From positions 1-46,805 of the forward strand of contig JACDEL010000011.1 of assembly GCA_013816405.1 (NCBI GenBank): 46,805 nt of DNA, in the 5' to 3' direction. The position numbers and the translations under genes were made by a program. Source of the DNA: Chloroflexota bacterium. Lineage in GTDB: Bacteria > Chloroflexota > Limnocylindria > QHBO01. Shown here one piece after another: positions 16,985 to 29,212 of the stretch (the stretch's first letter is position 1; each line of letters begins with the position of its first letter). Under the pieces are notes generated by a model that was not told the DNA's origin, made no database searches, and saw only the letters and a program-made list of their open reading frames with translations.

Positions 16985-17806
16985 ATGCCTGAACTGCCCG
17001 ATCTGACGATCGTTGCCGAGGAGCTCCAGGCACGCGCCACCGGTCGCACAGTGCTCGAGGCAACGGCTCCAATGCCGATCCTGGTGCGTGCCACCCCGCC
17101 AGAACTCGCTCGCCTCGCGGGTACAGCCATCACGAGTGCCCGGCGGCGCGGCAAGTTCCTCCTCATCACCTTCGCGCGCGATGGCGTTGACGAGCTGGTG
17201 CTGGCCGCCAACCCCATGCTGGCCGGCCGCTTTTGGCTGCTCGACGATGCCAAGCAGAAGGTCCGCGCACGCACCGGCCTGCGGCTCCGCTTTTCCGACG
17301 GTGGCGAGCTGCGCTATGTGGATCGGGAGATGCTCGGCAAGCTGTACCTCGTGGCGCCTGACGGTCTGGAGGCCATCCCCGGCTGGACCGACATGGGCCC
17401 CGATGCCGACGACCCGGACCTCACCCTCGAGCGGTTCCGCGAGCGCATCCGGCGGCATCCGGGCGAGTTGAAGTCCTTGTTGCGGAACAGCCGCTTCGTG
17501 GCCGGCATCGGGAACGCCTACAGCGACGAGATCCTGTGGCAGGCTCAGCTGGCTCCCCTGCGCCGTCGAAGCACGCTCAAGCCAGAGGAGGTCGACCGAC
17601 TCTACGCGGCGATGCGCTCCGTGCTGGCTGAGGCGACCAGCCGCGTCCGAACACTCGTTCCGCCCGATATCCACCTGCAGCACCGCGAGTTTCTGAAGGT
17701 GCACCTGCGGGGCGGTGAGCCATGTCCACGCTGTGGGCGCGTCCTGCGCCAGATCGGCGGGGACGAGGCGACCACCTTCTGCCGGAGCTGCCAGCCTCCG
17801 TTCTGA
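16985..17806 (+). CDS. mutM: Formamidopyrimidine-DNA glycosylase family protein (Fpg/Nei)
   Basis: Base-excision repair glycosylase/AP lyase for oxidised bases. The 273-residue product starts MPELPD, giving the catalytic proline and glutamate, and has K57, the H2TH region GIGNAYSDEILW and a C-terminal zinc finger (C247, C250, C266, C269). The zinc-finger arginine that contacts DNA phosphate in E. coli Fpg (in its QRATFYC stretch) is replaced: the matching stretch here is DEATTFC, glutamate for arginine, and the finger is one residue shorter. The activity or lesion range may therefore differ. ATG 16985 must be the start because the proline after it is catalytic. It is divergent from rpsA and converges on the LysM gene with a 19-base gap. 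Confidence 0.85.
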   Translation: MPELPDLTIVAEELQARATGRTVLEATAPMPILVRATPPELARLAGTAITSARRRGKFLLITFARDGVDELVLAANPMLAGRFWLLDDAKQKVRARTGLRLRFSDGGELRYVDREMLGKLYLVAPDGLEAIPGWTDMGPDADDPDLTLERFRERIRRHPGELKSLLRNSRFVAGIGNAYSDEILWQAQLAPLRRRSTLKPEEVDRLYAAMRSVLAEATSRVRTLVPPDIHLQHREFLKVHLRGGEPCPRCGRVLRQIGGDEATTFCRSCQPPF

Positions 17807-17825
17807 AGATCGATCGCCGGCGCGC

Positions 17826-18539
17826 TCAGGGGATGACCAGGACCTGCCCGACGTTGATGGTATCGCCAGTCAGGCCATTTGCTGCCCTGATCGCCGCCGC
17901 TGTTGTGCCGAAGCGCTGGGCAAGCTCATTGAGGGTGTCACCCTGCTGGACCACATAGGTCCGCTGCGGAGTGGGACCCGGCGTCGCGACGGGCGGCGTG
18001 CTTGGGGTGGCGACAGTTGACGTCGATGCCGCAATGGATGCAGCCGGGGACGATGCCAGAGGCGATTCGCTGACTGACGGAGATGGGCTCGGCGTCTGGC
18101 TGGCCGTCGGCGGCGCATCATTCAACAGGCCGAAGAGGCTGCTCAGCAGCAAGAGACCGACCACCGCCAGTGCGACCGCCGCGACCAGCCCGGCGGGACG
18201 GCTGATGCGCCTCGCCGGCGAGCTCGCAAGGCTGCGCCATGCGGCCTCGGGCTCGAGGACGAGTCTAGTCCGTCCGAAATCCACGTCGGGCGCCACGCGC
18301 GGGAGCCCGCTGGAGGCGGCAAGCCACGCGGTCCGAGCAGCAGCGAAGCGCTCGCAGCGGGCATGGGCCTCGGTCAGGCAGAGCTGCACCTGGCGTGAGC
18401 GCTCCAGCGGGGCCGGAGGCGACAGTGCGTGGCATCGGTGCTCGGGGTCGAAGCCGTCCGCCACGGTGCGGCCATCGTCGGCCAGGGCGAGATACGGGCA
18501 GATTCGATCCACCGGCCGAGGATAGCGTGGTGCCGGCAC
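17826..18539 (-). CDS. LysM-domain membrane protein with N-terminal four-cysteine module
   Basis: Three parts are visible in 237 residues. An N-terminal region has four cysteines (C14 in ICPYLALADD, C36, C54, C62), resembling metal or Fe-S ligation. One transmembrane helix lies at about 113-137. A long Ser/Pro/Thr linker leads to a C-terminal LysM domain (about 193-237, TYVVQQGDTLNELAQRFG). The topology implied is cysteine module inside, LysM outside on glycan. I recall similar CPYLGL-type modules in Chloroflexota proteins but no function. GTG 18539 is preceded by GAGGAG at 8-10 bases. It begins 37 bases after the 5S gene, with no promoter seen in the gap, so rRNA read-through may express it. 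Confidence 0.75.
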   Translation of the reverse strand: MPAPRYPRPVDRICPYLALADDGRTVADGFDPEHRCHALSPPAPLERSRQVQLCLTEAHARCERFAAARTAWLAASSGLPRVAPDVDFGRTRLVLEPEAAWRSLASSPARRISRPAGLVAAVALAVVGLLLLSSLFGLLNDAPPTASQTPSPSPSVSESPLASSPAASIAASTSTVATPSTPPVATPGPTPQRTYVVQQGDTLNELAQRFGTTAAAIRAANGLTGDTINVGQVLVIP

Positions 18540-18575
18540 GGCGGCAGCACTCCTCGGAAGCCAGAAAATGAACTA

Positions 18576-18694
<119 letters not shown>

Positions 18695-18826
18695 AGATCT
18701 TCAATTGGCGCGACCGCCATCTGCACAGATGGCGAGCGAACCTTCGACTGGAAGCGTCGATTTGCCGAGGCGCCGGTCGAGCCGGCGTCCGAACGCGGTC
18801 CAGCAGCGTGCTAGACGCGTGAAATT

Positions 18827-21893
<3,067 letters not shown>

Positions 21894-21902
<9 letters not shown>

Positions 21903-21928
21903 AACGCTCACGCGGCTAGCACGGTGCT
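21894..21928 (-). other. Pre-23S processing stem, upstream arm
   Basis: This 35-base arm pairs with the downstream arm 18802-18835 across the whole 23S gene. About 30 of 34 positions match, in perfect blocks (GCUUGACCUAA, CACGCG, CUAGCACG). Such stems are RNase III substrates. Confidence 0.75.
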
Positions 21929-21945
21929 GGCCGATGGCGTCGGTT

Positions 21946-21970
21946 CTCGCACGGCTCTTCACCGTGCGAG
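21946..21970 (-). other. Hairpin in the 23S leader
   Basis: Perfect 9-bp stem CTCGCACGG/CCGTGCGAG around a 7-base loop, just outside the processing stem. No T-run follows on the minus strand, so it is not a terminator. Confidence 0.5.
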
Positions 21971-22009
21971 GCGTTCGGATTTCATCCTCGACGAAATCGA
22001 TGCTTCCAG

Positions 22010-22030
22010 TCTTCGGTTCTTAAGGTCGCG
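22010..22030 (-). promoter_or_regulatory. boxA-like element in the 23S leader
   Basis: Minus-strand CGCGACCTTAAGAACCGAAG closely matches a segment of the 16S leader (GTGACCTTAACAGCTGAAGA). The shared GACCTTAA core recalls boxA antitermination sites. It is the only clear sequence shared by the two leaders apart from the promoters. Confidence 0.5.
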
Positions 22031-22178
22031 TCCGTCTCTCGTCGAGACGAAGCCTCAGCGTTATCCGCTGACCGATGGGCACGACGCGCGTCGCGCGCAG
22101 CGATCAGGGGGTACGGCAGATGGGGCTTTTCACAACGATCGCGGGCCGGCCACACCGGCCTTCCCGCGAAGGGGCGCA

Positions 22179-22208
22179 ACTGTAGCACTGACGCCCGACC
22201 ATGGTCAA
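22179..22208 (-). promoter_or_regulatory. Promoter of the 23S-5S transcription unit
   Basis: Minus strand TTGACC (22208-22203), 18-base spacer, TACAGT (22184-22179). The 358-base gap between 23S and the next gene (21903-22260) holds this promoter, a GC-rich hairpin near the start site, the boxA-like element, the hairpin at 21946-21970 and the processing arm; no gene is seen in it. Confidence 0.8.
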
Positions 22209-22260
22209 GGCGACCGTGGCGTCGACACGCCCTGGCGTTTGCAACTTCAAACAGCGTTCC

Positions 22261-23784
22261 TCACGGCGCAACGACCCACACCGTCGGCTTGCCGGCGGGG
22301 TCCCGTGCCACGGGCACCGCACGTTGAGCCGCATCGGACCCCAACGCTGCCCGCAGGTCGTCGCGAGAGAGGGCGAACACGCGTCCCCACGAGGGAGCGA
22401 TCGGCGTCTGAGGCGCCACGATTTCGGGCAGGTGTTCTGCATCCAGGAAGCGGATCACGGTCGCGGTGTAACCGTCGACGATGACGGTGTCCTCGGGCCT
22501 GGCGGCCTCCGCCATTGCCACGAGATCGAAGCGGAAGGCGTCGTATCGGTCGGCGACGGAGCGCTCGAGGTACGCCCTGGCGCTGCCGGCCGCGAGGATC
22601 ACCATGCCGGCCGCTGCCATCAGGAGCAGGACGCGTGCCCAGCCGCTTCCCCACCGCTCCTGGACCTCGTCGCGCAGCTCGTTGACTCCGAGCCCGATCG
22701 TCACCGCGAGTGGAGCCGCCAAGCCGAGGGCGCGCAGAAAATGGGGTGCTCCGCCCTCGGTTGCAATGAGGGGTGGCAGCAGGAAGACCGGCAGGCTCCA
22801 CAGCACGAGGGCGTGGGCCGGGTCGCGGGAGTTGCGCAACAGCCGTCGGACGCCGAACGCCGCCACCACGAAGAGCGGCCAGCTGAGCAGGGGGAGCCCT
22901 GCGACGTCGTGTCGGGGATTCGGATCACCGGTGACGGCAAACATGCCCAATGTCCGGAGCACGTGACCGACGAGGTCGGTCACGGCTTCCGGACCGAACG
23001 CGACGCCGGCGGCACGTCCGAAATAGCTGACCGGATCAGATGCGGCGGCGGCGATCATCGGTATCGCGACGATCACGAAGGCCGCTGCGAAGGGCACGAG
23101 GCTCGCACGCATCGATGCATAGGCGGGCTGGTTGACGCGCCGCAGCCACACCAGCCAGAGGACCAGCAGAAGGGAAATCAGCTTCAAGGGCTGGTAGGTG
23201 TACAGGGTCGCCGCGGAGGCGATCGCGCCAGCAAGGATTGCGGTCGTCCGGCCGGGCCGGTCGTGCCATGCCAGGACTGAGGCGAGGGCGAGGGCGGTGA
23301 ACAGCGGCACAAGCGTGTTGCGCATGCCATCGCGGCTGACGCAGATCAGCCAGAGCGAGCCTGCGGCCCATGCGCTCGCGATGAGGCCGGGAACGACGCC
23401 GAACCGGCGGGCCAGCATCCAGATTGCGACGACGGCGACGACGCCGATCCCGGCGGCGGTGGCGCGCAGGGCGAGCGTCGTCTCGCCGGCGAACCGAAAT
23501 ACCCCGGCCACGAGGTAGGCGAACAGGGCTTCCCGCCCTCCCCCATCGGCGATAAAGATCGGGCGGTAGCTCGGCTCGTGGAGGATGCGCTGCGCGCCCA
23601 GCCCCTCGAACGCTTCGTCCATATAGAGGCCGCCCGGGTTGAGGGCGAGGTCGACGAAGCGGAGGAAGGTCGCTGCGGCAACGATGAGAAGCAGGCACGC
23701 CGCGATCAGCACCCATCGCGGGCTGCCGTCATCATGGGAAGCCCGTGAGCCAGATGCGAATCCGAACCGGTCAAATCGCCCCAC
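22261..23784 (-). CDS. Membrane glycosyltransferase, GT39/ArnT-like (GT-C fold)
   Basis: A 507-residue protein with about eleven hydrophobic segments. The first outer loop carries the acidic catalytic motif of GT-C enzymes (YMDEAFEGLGAQ, D56/E57), and a soluble C-terminal region (from about 420) reads VIVDGYTATVIRFLDAEHL. Such enzymes move sugars from polyprenyl-phosphate donors to proteins or lipids outside the membrane; the acceptor is unknown. It lies inside the 16S-23S spacer, on the rRNA strand, and its stop is 53 bases upstream of the 23S promoter -35. GTG 23784 has GAGGA at 9 bases; this start makes its 5' end overlap the divergent glycosyltransferase gene. A shorter form from GTG 23712 is possible. 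Confidence 0.75.
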   Translation of the reverse strand: MGRFDRFGFASGSRASHDDGSPRWVLIAACLLLIVAAATFLRFVDLALNPGGLYMDEAFEGLGAQRILHEPSYRPIFIADGGGREALFAYLVAGVFRFAGETTLALRATAAGIGVVAVVAIWMLARRFGVVPGLIASAWAAGSLWLICVSRDGMRNTLVPLFTALALASVLAWHDRPGRTTAILAGAIASAATLYTYQPLKLISLLLVLWLVWLRRVNQPAYASMRASLVPFAAAFVIVAIPMIAAAASDPVSYFGRAAGVAFGPEAVTDLVGHVLRTLGMFAVTGDPNPRHDVAGLPLLSWPLFVVAAFGVRRLLRNSRDPAHALVLWSLPVFLLPPLIATEGGAPHFLRALGLAAPLAVTIGLGVNELRDEVQERWGSGWARVLLLMAAAGMVILAAGSARAYLERSVADRYDAFRFDLVAMAEAARPEDTVIVDGYTATVIRFLDAEHLPEIVAPQTPIAPSWGRVFALSRDDLRAALGSDAAQRAVPVARDPAGKPTVWVVAP

Positions 23785-25280
23785 TGCTCATCATCCTCGC
23801 AGGCGCCGCCGCGCTGCGTTTCGTGCTCCTCGACACCCGCGAGCTGTTCCGCGACGAAGCGGCATCATGGCTCCTGGCGCGGTCGGCGTGGGGGGAGATG
23901 ATCACGCGCTCCGCCAGCGAGCCGTATGCGCCTCTCTATGCCTTCCTGCTCAAGGCGTGGATTGGAATGCTCGGCGATGCGCCGGCTTCCCTGCGGGCGC
24001 TCTCGGCTGTTGCCGGCGTTGCGAGCGTCGGCGTGACATGGGCCTGGACGCGCCAGGCGATCGGGCCGAGAGCGGCGGCGCTGGCTGCCCTCCTCGTGGC
24101 GCTCTCGCCGCTCGCGATCGCAAACGCCCGAGAGGCTCGCATGTACGCGCTCGAGTCGCTCTTCGCGGTGCTCGCCTGGTGGCTGATCTGGCGATTGCTG
24201 ACGAGCAGGACACCCGGGGCTGGTAGCCCTCTCGCGATCGCAGCCGCTGCGCTTGCGGTCGCCGGCGAGCTGTGGATGTTGCCCACGGGCGTTGCGGCCT
24301 TCGCCCTGCAGGCCACGGTCGTGGCCGTCGTGGCCTGGCGCCGGCGAGCGGGAACGCGCGCCGCGGGCATTGCCCTCGTCCTGGGCCTGGCGGCGTTCGT
24401 GCCCTGGCTCCCGCGGCTCCTTTCGGTCGCAGGAGGCGGCCAGCCCTTCTGGACACCCACCCCCGACCTCACAGCGCTGCTGCAAACGTTGGGGGGTGCC
24501 TTCGGTGGCTGGCAACCGTCGCCCGGTTGGGTCGCTGTGCTTCCGCTCGCGGTCCTCGGGGCTTTCGGGTTCGGCGCCCTCTTCCGCCGCGGCTTTGCTG
24601 ACCCGACCGCACTGACCGTGTCCGCAGGCGCTGCTCTCGTGCTGGCGTGGTGGATTGCATCACTCTGGCGCGCGGCGTACGACTCCCGCTACCTGGGGTC
24701 CGCCGTTCCGCCGCTGGCCATTGCGATTGCCGCCGGCGCCGAGAGCCTGGCAACACGGCTCCAGCGAACGCCACAGGCACTGTGGGGGGCGGCAGCTGTT
24801 GTACTCGTCCTGGTTGGCACCGGTACTGCTGCCTTCGAGGCGAACTGGGTAAGCGGCCAGGGGCAAGCGCCAGCACAGGCGGCCTCGGTCGTTCTCCAGA
24901 CGCGCGTCCGGACGGGCGACGTCGTGCTCGTGGCGGATGCGCAGAGCTACTTCCCGCTGGCGTACCTGCTGGAGCGCGAACGGGAGCCGATCGAGGTGCC
25001 GGCACCGATTCGTTACTGGCGCTCAGGGCTCGAGCCCGCCTATACCGGCGGAGACCTCATTCGGCGCGACGCGACGATCCCGCGCGATGCCGGGCTGAAG
25101 CCCGGCGAGCTACCCGGTCTCGCGACTAGCGGCAGCATCTGGCTCGTTGCACTCACGGATCCGGTCGCTGAGATTCGCGGCTTCGCGCCGCTCGCAGATG
25201 GTCGAGTCGCCGAGATGGAACGTCTCGAAGTGACTGACCATGGGGATGGCGGCCTCATCCTCAGGCTTCGACCCACCTGA
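23745..25280 (+). CDS. Membrane glycosyltransferase, GT39/PMT_2-like (GT-C fold)
   Basis: A 511-residue protein with about eleven hydrophobic segments, the GT-C acidic motif LFRDEAASW (D37/E38) in the first loop and PYAPLYAFLLKAW, resembling the second conserved loop of the family. The C-terminal region after residue 380 is soluble and probably extracellular. It is the only protein gene inside the 16S-23S spacer that opposes the rRNA direction. Start GTG 23745 or ATG 23754 (MRIRTGQIAPLL). Both starts fall within the 5' end of the divergent glycosyltransferase, so their translation starts overlap by about 31-40 bases. The stop lies 6 bases before tRNA-Ala on the other strand. Confidence 0.75.
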   Translation: MSQMRIRTGQIAPLLIILAGAAALRFVLLDTRELFRDEAASWLLARSAWGEMITRSASEPYAPLYAFLLKAWIGMLGDAPASLRALSAVAGVASVGVTWAWTRQAIGPRAAALAALLVALSPLAIANAREARMYALESLFAVLAWWLIWRLLTSRTPGAGSPLAIAAAALAVAGELWMLPTGVAAFALQATVVAVVAWRRRAGTRAAGIALVLGLAAFVPWLPRLLSVAGGGQPFWTPTPDLTALLQTLGGAFGGWQPSPGWVAVLPLAVLGAFGFGALFRRGFADPTALTVSAGAALVLAWWIASLWRAAYDSRYLGSAVPPLAIAIAAGAESLATRLQRTPQALWGAAAVVLVLVGTGTAAFEANWVSGQGQAPAQAASVVLQTRVRTGDVVLVADAQSYFPLAYLLEREREPIEVPAPIRYWRSGLEPAYTGGDLIRRDATIPRDAGLKPGELPGLATSGSIWLVALTDPVAEIRGFAPLADGRVAEMERLEVTDHGDGGLILRLRPT

Positions 25281-25286
25281 CTGATG

Positions 25287-25362
25287 TGGTGGAGATGAGG
25301 GGACTCGAACCCCTGACCCCCTCCTTGCAAAGGAGGTGCTCTCCCAACTGAGCTACATCCCC
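25287..25362 (-). tRNA. trnA: tRNA-Ala (TGC)
   Basis: Acceptor GGGGAUG/CAUCUCC with the G3:U70 identity pair, anticodon loop UUUGCAA, A73 and encoded CCA. It normally sits directly after tRNA-Ile in the 16S-23S spacer; here a protein gene separates the two. Confidence 0.96.
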
Positions 25363-25400
25363 ATCGCCGCCGGCATCGTACCGTCCCGGGCGGACCGCCG

Positions 25401-26192
25401 CTATGGCGGCGTCAAGCGACGCTTTGGCTCGGCGGGCAGCGCCTCGCCCTGCGGCCAGGGGACGCGCAGGACGATGCAGATGGGCGTCTGCTCGCCGGCC
25501 TGTCCGAGGGGATTGTCGGCGAAGAGGCGCTCTACGAATCTCCGATCCAGGCCAGGTGACAGGCCCAGGGCATTGCAACCCGCGTCGTTGGCATCGATGA
25601 CCGCAACCGGGAAGCCGATCCCTCGCGAGAGCTCGCCTGCGGCGCGGTCCGGATGCTTGGGGCCTAGCGTCGCGGCCTGGTTGTACGGCGCGATGGTGTA
25701 CGACGTGGGGCCATCGATCGCCGCGGCCTGGCGCCCTGCGATCCGATAGAAGAGGCCGTGCAACCCGAACGGCTTGGTGAGGCCGCTGACAATCGCCGCC
25801 AGCAGGATGCGCGGCGCACCGACCTCGCCGATCGCCAGCTGCATGGTCTCGGCGGTCCCGAGCCCGATGCCATATCCCGGACGCGTCACGAACCGCACCA
25901 GGAAGCGCGCGAGCCGACCCGGGCGAATGCTGCTCATCGGGTAGGAGCGGCCCTCGGTGATGGCGATCATCCGCTCGCTGACCGCCACCCCGACAGTGTC
26001 AGGGGCGAGGGGTGTTGCATAGCGGCGGACCACCTCCAGCGGGTTGTCGGCATCGGTCACCAGATGGGTGCGAACCGGGTGGCGGGCGTAGACCGTGCCG
26101 TCCAGGGTCGCATGGAGGCTGCGGTCGGGGTTCGGCTCCGCCAGGATCCCCATCGGGCGGTCGGCCGGCTCCGGCACGGGCATGGGCTCCAT
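25401..26192 (-). CDS. Coenzyme F420-0:L-glutamate ligase-like protein (CofE/FbiB superfamily)
   Basis: A 263-residue soluble protein whose central part resembles the CofE fold: EVVRRYATPLAPDTVGVAVSE, AITEGRSYP, then SYTIAPYNQAATLGPKHPD and FPVAVIDANDAGCNALG. CofE adds glutamates to the deazaflavin cofactor F420, but several relatives do not belong to F420 pathways, and no F420 genes are visible here, so the function is open. The start could be ATG 26192 or ATG 26183; the gene lies 16 bases below tRNA-Ile and 38 bases above tRNA-Ala on the same strand, so it is probably transcribed with them. Recognition is from remembered family patterns, not a search. Confidence 0.55.
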   Translation of the reverse strand: MEPMPVPEPADRPMGILAEPNPDRSLHATLDGTVYARHPVRTHLVTDADNPLEVVRRYATPLAPDTVGVAVSERMIAITEGRSYPMSSIRPGRLARFLVRFVTRPGYGIGLGTAETMQLAIGEVGAPRILLAAIVSGLTKPFGLHGLFYRIAGRQAAAIDGPTSYTIAPYNQAATLGPKHPDRAAGELSRGIGFPVAVIDANDAGCNALGLSPGLDRRFVERLFADNPLGQAGEQTPICIVLRVPWPQGEALPAEPKRRLTPP

Positions 26193-26208
26193 CGGTCTCG
26201 GAGGTGGG

Positions 26209-26285
26209 TGGTGGGCGTTTCTGGACTCGAACCAGAGACCTCTGCCTTATCAGGGCAGTGCTCTAACCAGCTGAGCTAAACGCCC
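26209..26285 (-). tRNA. trnI: tRNA-Ile (GAT)
   Basis: Acceptor GGGCGUU/AACGCCC, anticodon loop CUGAUAA, D-loop AGCUGGUUA, A73 and encoded CCA. It lies 288 bases below the 16S 3' end. Confidence 0.96.
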
Positions 26286-26298
26286 CTCGCGGGGCGGC

Positions 26299-26328
26299 AT
26301 GGTACCCGTACCTCGCCTGAAGACGCAA
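26299..26328 (-). promoter_or_regulatory. Candidate promoter of tRNA-Ile
   Basis: Minus strand TTGCGT (26328-26323), 18-base spacer, TACCAT (26304-26299). The predicted start lies about 6-8 bases before the tRNA. The -35 is weaker than at the rRNA genes, but the -10 equals that of the SRP RNA promoter. Confidence 0.5.
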
Positions 26329-26392
26329 GGTGACGCGCTCCCCACAAGCGAACAGCCGCCCCGGTCAGCGGGACGGCCGTGGTGCCTCGGCG

Positions 26393-26413
26393 GCTGAAGA
26401 GTGACAGGAACCC
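26393..26413 (-). other. Pre-16S processing stem, downstream arm
   Basis: 21 bases that are perfectly complementary to 28145-28165 in the 16S leader, so they can close a stem around the 16S RNA and separate it from tRNA-Ile. The rest of the 16S-tRNA-Ile gap holds a GC-rich hairpin (about 26353-26380) without a clear U-run. Confidence 0.85.
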
Positions 26414-26570
26414 GCGTTGTCGACGGGAGGTCTGTAGGTTCGAGGGCGGCCAACTCGTCCCGCTTGCGCGGGCGCCCGATCCCCCTCGTGGGAGCGGACC
26501 ATTGCGATGAGCTGGTCGATCGACCTGGAAGATCTTGATCCTCCGGCGAACCGGCGGATCGGGCTCTCCC

Positions 26571-28077
<1,507 letters not shown>

Positions 28078-28144
28078 AACAGTGGTCTTGCCCAAGGGCT
28101 CCACCACCGTTCACAGTTCAGACGTTTGTCCCGTTGACTCGTGT

Positions 28145-28177
28145 GGGTTCCTGTCACTCTTCAGCTGTTAAGGTCAC
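28145..28177 (-). promoter_or_regulatory. 16S leader: boxA-like element and upstream processing arm
   Basis: 28145-28165 is the perfect partner of 26393-26413. Overlapping and just upstream, minus-strand GTGACCTTAACAGCTGAAGA (28177-28158) is the boxA-like element shared with the 23S leader. Confidence 0.6.
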
Positions 28178-28303
28178 GTTACCGATCGGATCGGTCTCGC
28201 TCGATTCTTGGCCTCCGTGAGCGGGAAGCTTGGCGCGGAGCGTGCAACCCCGTGGGTCGCCGTTCTCCCATCGCCTGCCGACATCCTGCCGGCGCGATCT
28301 CGG

Positions 28304-28332
28304 AGTCTACGCGGCGGTCGCTCGCAGGTCAA
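28304..28332 (-). promoter_or_regulatory. Promoter of the 16S transcription unit
   Basis: Minus strand TTGACC (28332-28327), 17-base spacer, TAGACT (28309-28304). The leader is about 220 bases. The -35 begins 14 bases after the stop of the upstream aldose epimerase gene. Confidence 0.82.
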
Positions 28333-28345
28333 GCGACGCGCAGGG

Positions 28346-29212
28346 CTAGGGCACCTCGAATGCGAGCTCGGTGGTCAGCCCCATCGTTGCGCCCGGCTCG
28401 AGTGCCTGGAGCGCGCCTGGCTCACCTCTCAGGAATCGGCGCAATCCCTGCGGTGCGTGGGTCTGCGGCTCGACCGCCACCGCGTCCAGCGAGCTCGGGC
28501 TGGCGACGACGATGCACGCGCCTGCAGCGGATCGGACTCTCATCCTGGCCGTGACGCCGATCTCGGGCCAGCGCAGCTGCACTGCGGGATTCCGCGGGGC
28601 GAGCCACGTCGCATCGAGGTCGTCAGGGACCGAGTGAATGGCGCGCAGGTCGAAGGATCCCGAGACGGTCTCGACCGATGCGTCGGGATCGAGGTTCGAG
28701 GGCAGCACCGCATCGGCGTGGAGGGCGAGATCGAGTGGTCGCCGGAACCACGGGTGAAGTCCCAGCCCCGACGGCATCGCCGTGTCGGCCAGATTGGTGA
28801 GCGACTGGTCGACGGTGAGGACAGCGTCGACGACCGTAACGCGCAGCGAGCAGCGATACCGCCACGGCCACCCGTCGCCCCCCGCCGTGATCGCGAGAGC
28901 GTCGTCCGATTCGACAGCCCATCGCGCGTCGTAGACCTGGCCATGGATCGCCGTCCCGTCGGGGAAGTTGGATGGGACACTGACCGTCTTGCCGCGCACG
29001 TTGGTGCGGGTCGCGGCGATGCGGTTGCACCAGGGCGCCATCAGGTAGGCCCCCCAGCGGAAGGGATCGCGGGCATGCTCGCCCGGATCCTCAGGGGTGC
29101 GCAGCAGATCGTGACCGAAGGCTCGGAGCCGATGGAGCCGCGCACCGACCGCCGGCAGCAGCTCGACCTCGATCGGTCCTTCCGCGATAGTGAGGAGCGG
29201 GTCAGCCGACAA
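28346..29212 (-). CDS. Aldose 1-epimerase family protein (galactose mutarotase-like)
   Basis: Interconverts alpha and beta anomers of hexoses or pentoses. The 288-residue product has the family landmarks PWCNRI (about 60-65), AIHGQVYDARW (about 87-97), GLGLHPWF with the conserved histidine (about 148-155) and VEPQTHAPQG (about 251-260) with the catalytic-base region glutamate. The start is TTG 29212, inside the end of the upstream broken gene (11-base overlap). Sugar specificity cannot be read; a role with the nearby xylose genes is possible but they lie 4-12 kb away. Confidence 0.82.
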   Translation of the reverse strand: MSADPLLTIAEGPIEVELLPAVGARLHRLRAFGHDLLRTPEDPGEHARDPFRWGAYLMAPWCNRIAATRTNVRGKTVSVPSNFPDGTAIHGQVYDARWAVESDDALAITAGGDGWPWRYRCSLRVTVVDAVLTVDQSLTNLADTAMPSGLGLHPWFRRPLDLALHADAVLPSNLDPDASVETVSGSFDLRAIHSVPDDLDATWLAPRNPAVQLRWPEIGVTARMRVRSAAGACIVVASPSSLDAVAVEPQTHAPQGLRRFLRGEPGALQALEPGATMGLTTELAFEVP

